Assembly (NCBI GenBank): GCA_016234065.1
Contig: JACQLJ010000028.1
Location: 1-5,646 of the forward strand
Reading direction: 5' to 3'
Length of the DNA: 5,646 nt
Source of the DNA: Candidatus Pacearchaeota archaeon
GTDB lineage: Archaea > Nanobdellota > Nanobdellia > Pacearchaeales > GW2011-AR1
Part shown: piece by piece, positions 1 through 4,032 of the stretch
Numbering within the stretch: the first letter of the stretch is position 1
How the letters are laid out: every line of letters begins with the position of its first letter
Translations under genes and position numbers: made by a program
Notes under the pieces: generated by a model
The model's input: the letters and a program-made list of their open reading frames with translations, nothing else
Told to the model about the DNA's origin: nothing
The model's database searches: none

Positions 1-15
1 GCCTATGTAGTAGCC

Positions 16-348
16 TTAAACCGGATCAGCAAAAACTTCAAGTAACCCACTTACTTTTGGTATAATTATACTTCTGCCTATGAATACATTTCTATTTAAT
101 TTTGGAAGCCAGTATTTTTTATTTGATTTAGGCTGTTTGTAGTGAACAGGGCATTTATGCCAAAAACAGCCATCAATAAATACGGCTATTTTCTTTTTCC
201 AGTCAATAAAATCAGGATTGCCAAAAGCCTTCGGCTGATAATCTAAATGAAGATTTTTGGCTTTATGCTTTAACTCTGGTTTTGTATTTCTACTTCTTAT
301 TTTACCCATACAGAAGCTTCTTTGAGTTTTTGTTAGGTTATCTGCCAT
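16..348 (-). CDS. Vsr-family DNA mismatch/nicking endonuclease, C-terminus probably frameshifted
   Basis: This is a 110-residue member of the Vsr (very short patch repair) family, PD-(D/E)XK-fold endonucleases that nick DNA, classically beside T:G mismatches left by deaminated 5-methylcytosine. Visible family marks are the N-terminal RSRNTKPE block (18-25), the catalytic-Asp segment NPDFI (44-48), VFIDGCFWHKCP (56-67) with Cys61, His64, Cys66 and His69 near the active and structural zinc site, and the YWLPKLNRNV block (79-88). After residue 88 the resemblance stops. Vsr proteins normally continue with a D-R-x-x-x-N helix and end in a GW-x-V-x-x-WE strand, often with a zinc-binding Cys; none of this is present. 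The next frame from about 84 downward reads RQKYNYTKSKWVT and then a stop, which looks like the lost tail, so the gene is probably damaged. No cytosine methyltransferase lies in view. The ATG at 346-348 has no Shine-Dalgarno but sits at leaderless distance from a TATA-like box. Family assignment is confident; activity is doubtful. Confidence 0.8.
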   Translation of the reverse strand: MADNLTKTQRSFCMGKIRSRNTKPELKHKAKNLHLDYQPKAFGNPDFIDWKKKIAVFIDGCFWHKCPVHYKQPKSNKKYWLPKLNRNVFIGRSIIIPKVSGLLEVFADPV

Positions 349-369
349 AAAAAATTAAAGGGAATAGAC

Positions 370-378
370 TTTAAAAAA
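370..378 (-). promoter_or_regulatory. candidate archaeal TATA box for the Vsr-family gene
   Basis: Read on the minus strand this is TTTTTTAAA, preceded by a GC-rich GGGGC. Its centre lies about 26 bases upstream of the ATG at 346-348, the spacing archaeal TATA boxes keep from the transcription start. This predicts a leaderless mRNA, which agrees with the absence of a ribosome binding site. The region is AT-rich overall, so the match is suggestive only. Confidence 0.4.
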
Positions 379-455
379 GCCCCGAAGAATTAACAATAAG
401 TTTTATTGAATTTCACCTTTTCCCGTCGTAAAATGCCTAAATTTTGGCAGCAAGG

Positions 456-463
456 TTTTTAAA
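456..463 (+). promoter_or_regulatory. candidate archaeal TATA box for gyrB
   Basis: TTTTTAAA, preceded by the purine-rich GCAAGG that could act as a BRE. Transcription would start near 485-487, giving a leader of roughly 25 bases before the ATG at 511. The leader has no clear Shine-Dalgarno motif. Confidence 0.35.
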
Positions 464-510
464 CAATCTTTCATTTTTTCTATTGAATTTTTAAAAAATT
501 TTCACAAAAA

Positions 511-2397
511 ATGACTGAAAAATATACTGCGGAGTCAATCAAAGTCCTAGAAGGTCTTGAGGCAGTCAGAAAAAGGCCGGCAATGTATATTGGTTCAACT
601 GGAAAAGAAGGGTTGCACCATCTTGTGTGGGAAGCAGTTGATAACTCTGTTGACGAGGCGCTTGCCGGATATTGCACTAAAATATCAGTGACTTTAAATG
701 AAGATGGTTCTGTGACTGTTGAAGATGATGGGCGCGGGATTCCGGTTGAAAAACATCCTGAGTTTAATGTTTCTGCGCTGCAAATAATAATGACAAAACT
801 TCATGCCGGCGGAAAATTTGACAAGAAGATATACGCAATCTCTGGAGGATTGCATGGGGTTGGAATAACCTGCGTGAATGCGCTGTCAAAAAGATTTATC
901 GCTGAAGTAAAAAGAGACGGAGGACTTTGGATGCAGGAATATTCAAAAGGAAATCCAAAATCTCCTGTCAAAAAGATAAAAGACATACCTGAATCAGAGC
1001 ATGGAACAAAAATTATTTTTTATCCTGATGATGAAATCTTTTCAGCGACAAAATTTGACTGGCAGATTCTTGAGACGCGCTTCAGAGAAATAACTTTTTT
1101 GAATGCCGGACTTAAAATAAGTTTAACTGACGACATAAAAAATAAGAGGGAAGATTTTATCGCTGAAGGGGGATTGTCTGAATTTGCAAAATGGCTCAAC
1201 GAAGGAAAAGAGGCATTGCATAAGCCGATTTATTTCAAAAGGCAGCAGGAAAACACAATCGTAGAAATTGCAATTCAATACAATAATTCTTATCAAGAAA
1301 ATATTTTTGGTTTTGTGAACACAATAAACACTGTTGAAGGAGGGACTCATGTTGTAGGTTTCAAGACAGCTATTACAAGAGTAATGAATGATTACATTCA
1401 GAAAACAGGGATGATAAAAAAAACAGAGGAGTCATTAGTTGGTGATGATGTAAGAGAAGGAATCACTGCAGTTGTCAGCATCAAAATCCCAGAACCGCAG
1501 TTTGAAGGGCAGACAAAAACAAAACTTGGCAACTCAGAAGTTAAAGGGATGATTGATTCAATCGTCACTGTTGCATTGTCTGAGTTTTTTGAGGAAAATC
1601 CGACGATTGCTAAGAAGATTGTTTCAAAGGTATTGGATGCTGCGAAAGCAAGAATTGCAGCAAGAAAAGCAAAGGAACTTGTAAGGAGAAAGACAGCATT
1701 TTCAATTTCAGGAATGCCTGGAAAACTTGCTGACTGCTCAAGCAAAAAAAATGAAAGCACAGAGGTTTACATTGTAGAGGGAGAAAGTGCAGGTGGCAGC
1801 GCGAAACAAGCAAGAAATAAAGAATTTCAGGCAGTGCTTCCCCTTAGAGGTAAGATACTCAACGTTGAAAAATCATCTCCAGTAAGATCGCTGTCAAATG
1901 AGGAGATATCAAATCTAATAACTGTTGTTGGGACAGGAGTTGGAGAGATTTTTAATTTAGAAAAAATAAGGTATGGGAAAATCATAATTATGACTGATGC
2001 CGATGTAGACGGCGAGCACATAAAGACGTTGCTTTTGACTTTCTTTTTCAGATTCATGCCTCAGTTAATTGAAAATGGAAAAGTTTTTGTTGCTGTTCCT
2101 CCATTATACAGAATAAGAAAAAAAGATGACTACTATGTTTACTCTGAACAAGATTTAAAAAAGTTTATTGCAAGTTCAGAAAATTTAAATGTAACAAGGT
2201 TTAAGGGTTTGGGGGAGATGTCATCAGAGCAACTTTGGGAGACAACTATGAATCCAAAGACAAGAAAAATAAAGAAGATTTTCATAGAAGACGCTGTTGA
2301 GGCAGACAGAGTGTTTTCAATGCTTATGGGTGAGGATGTTTTGTCAAGAAAGAACTTTATCTCTGAAAATGCAAAGGAGGCAAATCTTGATATATAG
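511..2397 (+). CDS. gyrB: DNA gyrase subunit B (type IIA topoisomerase ATPase/TOPRIM subunit)
   Basis: GyrB supplies the ATPase and TOPRIM parts of DNA gyrase, which with GyrA introduces negative supercoils into cytoplasmic DNA. At 628 residues it is the short form, without the insert of E. coli GyrB. Domains in order: GHKL ATPase with catalytic Glu41 and Asn45 in EAVDNSVDEA, DDGRGIP (72-78) and the GGLHGVG lid motif (112-118); transducer domain with the QTK loop (334-336) that contacts ATP; TOPRIM with EGESAGGSA (424-432) and DADVDGEH (496-503), giving metal ligands Glu424, Asp498 and Asp500; then the PLRGKILNVEK (444-454) and RFKGLGEM (563-570) motifs. It ends in the usual NLDI-type tail. 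All key residues are present, so the enzyme should work. GyrA is not in the window. Archaeal gyrases are regarded as ancient acquisitions from bacteria. The ATG at 511 is the natural start because the KYTAESIKVLEGLEAVRKRP block follows directly. Confidence 0.97.
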   Translation: MTEKYTAESIKVLEGLEAVRKRPAMYIGSTGKEGLHHLVWEAVDNSVDEALAGYCTKISVTLNEDGSVTVEDDGRGIPVEKHPEFNVSALQIIMTKLHAGGKFDKKIYAISGGLHGVGITCVNALSKRFIAEVKRDGGLWMQEYSKGNPKSPVKKIKDIPESEHGTKIIFYPDDEIFSATKFDWQILETRFREITFLNAGLKISLTDDIKNKREDFIAEGGLSEFAKWLNEGKEALHKPIYFKRQQENTIVEIAIQYNNSYQENIFGFVNTINTVEGGTHVVGFKTAITRVMNDYIQKTGMIKKTEESLVGDDVREGITAVVSIKIPEPQFEGQTKTKLGNSEVKGMIDSIVTVALSEFFEENPTIAKKIVSKVLDAAKARIAARKAKELVRRKTAFSISGMPGKLADCSSKKNESTEVYIVEGESAGGSAKQARNKEFQAVLPLRGKILNVEKSSPVRSLSNEEISNLITVVGTGVGEIFNLEKIRYGKIIIMTDADVDGEHIKTLLLTFFFRFMPQLIENGKVFVAVPPLYRIRKKDDYYVYSEQDLKKFIASSENLNVTRFKGLGEMSSEQLWETTMNPKTRKIKKIFIEDAVEADRVFSMLMGEDVLSRKNFISENAKEANLDI

Positions 2398-2462
2398 AAA
2401 ATGATTTACTTCACCATATTCAAAATAAATTTTGAACATAAGGAGGCAAATATTGACATATA
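2374..2462 (+). repeat. direct repeat: gyrB 3' end and its echo (2374-2396, 2440-2462)
   Basis: The 23 bases at 2374-2396 inside gyrB recur at 2440-2462 with two mismatches; both copies begin AAGGAGGCAAAT. The first encodes KEANLDI then TAG; the second, exactly 22 codons later in the same frame, reads KEANIDI then TAA. The differences are CTT to ATT and GAT to GAC, a conservative and a silent change, as expected of a second gyrB terminus rather than chance. The second copy also contains the AGGAGG (2441-2446) lying 16 bases before the next gene's ATG, farther than an optimal Shine-Dalgarno. Confidence 0.75.
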
Positions 2463-2831
2463 ATGAAACAGAAAAATAAAGAAGAAGCAAAGAATAAAAT
2501 TGATTTGGGGTTGATTTTAATAGTCGTTGCTTCAATTGCGGTAATTATTGGGGGATTTTTAATCTACGATTATACATCTAATGTTGTTAAAAATAATGAT
2601 GATTCTGTAGAAGATGATTTTGGTTTTTATAATGAAGACACATGCAGATGTCTTGAGAAAAACAGACCAGTATGCAATCTGGATGGATTTGAATATAACA
2701 AAACAGTCAATTTTTGTGTGAATAAAGAGGAAAAAACATTTACATATGCTACCCGTACTTGCTCTAAATATGAATGTTCCGGCGAAGTTTATGAGTTTAG
2801 TTTAGAATCGCAGGAGTGGAGTCCAAGATGA
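2463..2831 (+). CDS. membrane-anchored protein with Kazal-like six-cysteine ectodomain
   Basis: This 122-residue protein has a lysine-rich N-terminus (1-12), one strong transmembrane helix (about 13-35, rich in Ile/Val/Leu), an acidic linker (about 43-58) and a cysteine-rich C-terminal domain. The positive-inside rule puts the C-terminal domain outside the cell. Six cysteines (61, 63, 71, 85, 100, 105) and the spacing C63-x7-C71 with PVC-x2-DG-x2-Y (69-78) follow the start of the Kazal signature found in serine protease inhibitors and follistatin-like modules. The next cysteine comes six residues after the tyrosine instead of three, so the match is partial. An inhibitor or a disulfide-stabilised adhesion or binding module are both possible. 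The gene overlaps the next start by ATGA, implying translational coupling to the cupin-cytidylyltransferase. Topology is confident; function is not known. Confidence 0.75.
   Translation: MKQKNKEEAKNKIDLGLILIVVASIAVIIGGFLIYDYTSNVVKNNDDSVEDDFGFYNEDTCRCLEKNRPVCNLDGFEYNKTVNFCVNKEEKTFTYATRTCSKYECSGEVYEFSLESQEWSPR
2813..2821 (+). promoter_or_regulatory. ribosome binding site that decides the start at 2828
   Basis: GGAGTGGAG carries two overlapping Shine-Dalgarno cores. The second GGAG (2818-2821) stands six bases before the ATG at 2828, which itself overlaps the upstream TGA as ATGA. This favours 2828 over the in-frame GTG at 2816, which would lie inside the ribosome binding site. Confidence 0.65.
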
Positions 2832-3673
2832 TGGAGATAAAAAAAGATTCTATAATAGTTGTTGAAAAGCCGTTATGGGGAAAGGAAGAAATAATTGTGA
2901 ATAATGAGCATTACTGCGGGAAAAAATTGCACATAAATCATGGCAAAAGATTTAGTTTGCAGTATCATAAAAAAAAGCACGAAACATTTTATATTGAAAA
3001 AGGAAGAATAATTCTTGAAAGAGGTATTGACGGAAAAGCAGAAGATGAAGACGATTTTATAAGCATTATATTAATGAAAGAAGGTGACACAATGCAGATT
3101 CCTCCTTTCACAAAACACAGATGCGGTAGTTTGAATGGCACCTCCATACTTGTTGAGTCATCCACTCATCATGAGGATTCAGATACATACAAAGTTGGTA
3201 TAGACAACAAAGTTCCAGAAGAAATAATGAAAAGATATTCAGGAGAAGTTGTGGTTGCTGCCTCAGGATATTTTGATCCTCTTCATATAGGGCACTTGGA
3301 ATATCTTAACTTGGCAAAAAAACTTGGAGATAAGTTAGTAGTAATAATAAATAACGACAATCAAACGAAACTGAAGAAGGGATATGTGTTTATGCCTCAG
3401 GAAGAAAGAGCAAGAATAATAAAAGAACTTGTCCATGTTGACGAAGTAGTGATTTCTGTAGATGATGATTTAACTGTTTGCAAATCGCTTGAATTTGTGA
3501 AACCTGTGATTTTTGCGAAAGGGGGAGAAAGATATTCTTATGAAATTCCGGAAAAGAAAATTTGTGACTCTTTGGGAATAAAGATAATTGATGGTCTTGG
3601 GGAAAAAATTCAATCCTCTTCAAATCTGGTTGAAAACTCAATAACAAATAAAAAAATCATAAGGGAAAAATAA
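2828..3673 (+). CDS. cupin domain fused to HIGH-motif cytidylyltransferase-family nucleotidyltransferase
   Basis: This 281-residue protein joins two enzyme-type domains. Residues 1 to about 126 form a cupin of the sugar-phosphate isomerase kind: an SLQYHKKKHE block (43-52) with His47, His51 and Glu52 as likely metal ligands, Gly59, and a second motif with IPP (91-93) and His97. From about 139 comes a Rossmann-type nucleotidyltransferase of the glycerol-3-phosphate cytidylyltransferase/RfaE class: GYFDPLHIGH (147-156) with the HIGH signature, VIINND (172-177), AKGGERY (230-236) and QSSS (262-265), which takes the place of the ISST loop. Such enzymes couple CTP or ATP to a phosphorylated sugar or polyol, giving CDP- or ADP-activated precursors for lipids or cell-surface glycans. 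The order resembles, in reverse, bifunctional isomerase/nucleotidyltransferases of mannose activation. The substrate cannot be read from sequence. The start at 2828 gives an ATGA overlap with the membrane-protein gene; ATG 2831 is the alternative. Confidence 0.85.
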   Translation: MMEIKKDSIIVVEKPLWGKEEIIVNNEHYCGKKLHINHGKRFSLQYHKKKHETFYIEKGRIILERGIDGKAEDEDDFISIILMKEGDTMQIPPFTKHRCGSLNGTSILVESSTHHEDSDTYKVGIDNKVPEEIMKRYSGEVVVAASGYFDPLHIGHLEYLNLAKKLGDKLVVIINNDNQTKLKKGYVFMPQEERARIIKELVHVDEVVISVDDDLTVCKSLEFVKPVIFAKGGERYSYEIPEKKICDSLGIKIIDGLGEKIQSSSNLVENSITNKKIIREK

Positions 3674-3674
3674 A

Positions 3675-3977
3675 ATGGCAAAGAAACCAAAATTAAAAAC
3701 CCCTTCCTGGATTTTGGAAGGATATAAATAAGAAGAATAATACAACAAGAAAAAAGGAATAAAAAACAAGAAGTCCGCGAAAAAATTCAAGGTTCGCGAA
3801 TGCCCTAAATGTCGGAGCGATGAAGTTCATGTTGTCCTTGGTGGAGAGGAAGGCAGAGGTAGCAAAGGATGGGGATGCAAAAAATGCAAATGGAATGGAA
3901 GCAACGTGGTTGAAAAAGAATTTACCGAAGATGAGTTCATGAAATATTTGGACAAGAGAGGTGAATCGGTGCCATGA
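3675..3977 (+). pseudogene. small zinc-ribbon protein gene interrupted by two in-frame TAA codons
   Basis: The frame begins with ATG one base after the upstream stop, behind a weak AAGGG, and opens as MAKKPKLKTPSWILEGYK. Codons 19 (3729-3731) and 22 (3738-3740) are TAA. The frame then continues unbroken for 78 codons to the TGA at 3975-3977. This part holds a zinc ribbon with CPKC (43-46) and CKKC (68-71), a glycine-rich GGEEGRGSKGWG stretch between them, and an acidic tail ending in DEFMKYLDKRG. No ATG, GTG or TTG lies between the second TAA and the ribbon, so internal re-initiation cannot rescue it. The N- and C-terminal parts together resemble, from memory, an approximately 100-residue uncharacterised archaeal zinc-ribbon family. 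Base composition and coding character after the stops look undamaged, so either the nonsense changes are very recent, the stops are read through, or the assembly carries errors. Role unknown; a nucleic-acid or translation-related job is only a guess from the fold. Confidence 0.7.
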
Positions 3978-3983
3978 TTCACC
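3960..3983 (+). other. perfect 8-bp hairpin spanning the zinc-ribbon stop codon
   Basis: GGTGAATC (3960-3967) pairs exactly with GATTCACC (3976-3983) around an 8-base loop. The right arm includes the last two bases of the TGA stop codon. It sits where the operon ends and the AT-rich GmrSD-like gene begins. No T-tract follows, so it is not a classical intrinsic terminator; it could be an RNA-processing or stability element, or chance. Confidence 0.4.
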
Positions 3984-4004
3984 CTATTTCGCCCAAGCGT
4001 GGTC

Positions 4005-4018
4005 AAAATAAAGGAGAG
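4005..4018 (+). promoter_or_regulatory. start signals of the GmrSD-like gene: weak TATA-like block and GGAGAG
   Basis: AAAATAAA (4005-4012) lies about 25 bases before the ATG at 4033 and could be a TATA box for a leaderless transcript. Directly after it, GGAGAG (4013-4018) would be a Shine-Dalgarno for an in-frame TTG at 4027 (eight-base spacing) or, at 14 bases, for ATG 4033. The two readings predict different transcript starts and cannot both be the main one. Confidence 0.3.
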
Positions 4019-4032
4019 CCTGTGAGTTGAAA

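Larger units (their letters stand above)
349..510. promoter_or_regulatory. divergent intergenic region between vsr-like gene and gyrB
   Basis: This 162-base spacer separates two divergently transcribed genes, so both promoters must lie in it. It holds a TATA-like box for each direction (370-378 minus, 456-463 plus) and a near-palindrome at 434-449 (TGCCTAAATTTTGGCA, 14 of 16 positions self-complementary) just upstream of the gyrB box, which could be an operator. A second AT block (TTTTTAAAAAA, 488-498) is too close to the gyrB ATG to be a normally placed TATA box. I see no reading frame or RNA gene here. Confidence 0.45.

Noticed and set aside
801..2057. Several open frames on the minus strand inside gyrB
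   Set aside because: They lie opposite a strongly conserved full-length gyrB, lack recognisable motifs, and have the composition expected of antisense shadows.
2453..2464. TTGACA followed by TATAAT, resembling bacterial -35 and -10 boxes before the membrane-protein gene
   Set aside because: The two hexamers abut with no spacer instead of about 17 bases, and TATAAT runs into the ATG. It is a by-product of the repeated gyrB tail.
2816..2818. In-frame GTG as start of the cupin-cytidylyltransferase
   Set aside because: It lies inside the GGAGTGGAG ribosome binding site; ATG 2828 with its ATGA overlap is far better placed.
3750..3756. A_AAA_AAG slippery heptamer as programmed -1 frameshift bypassing the two TAA codons
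   Set aside because: Slipping here does return to the zinc-ribbon frame, and the neighbouring frame is open past both TAAs. However, a second, opposite shift would be needed before codon 19, for which no signal is seen, and the in-frame residues around the stops look more family-like.
3776..3798. CGCGAA/TTCGCG inverted repeat as a readthrough-stimulating stem
   Set aside because: Only six pairs with an 11-base loop, more than 30 bases after the second TAA; too weak and too far away.
3991..4007. GCCCAAGCGTGGTCAAA resembles a tRNA-Ser/Leu D-arm
   Set aside because: No matching 3' half of the D-stem, anticodon arm, T-arm or acceptor stem can be built around it, so neither a tRNA nor a usable tRNA-end attachment site is supported.
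4022..4024. GTG as start for the GmrSD-like gene
   Set aside because: It is in a different frame and reads GTG AGT TGA, ending at once.
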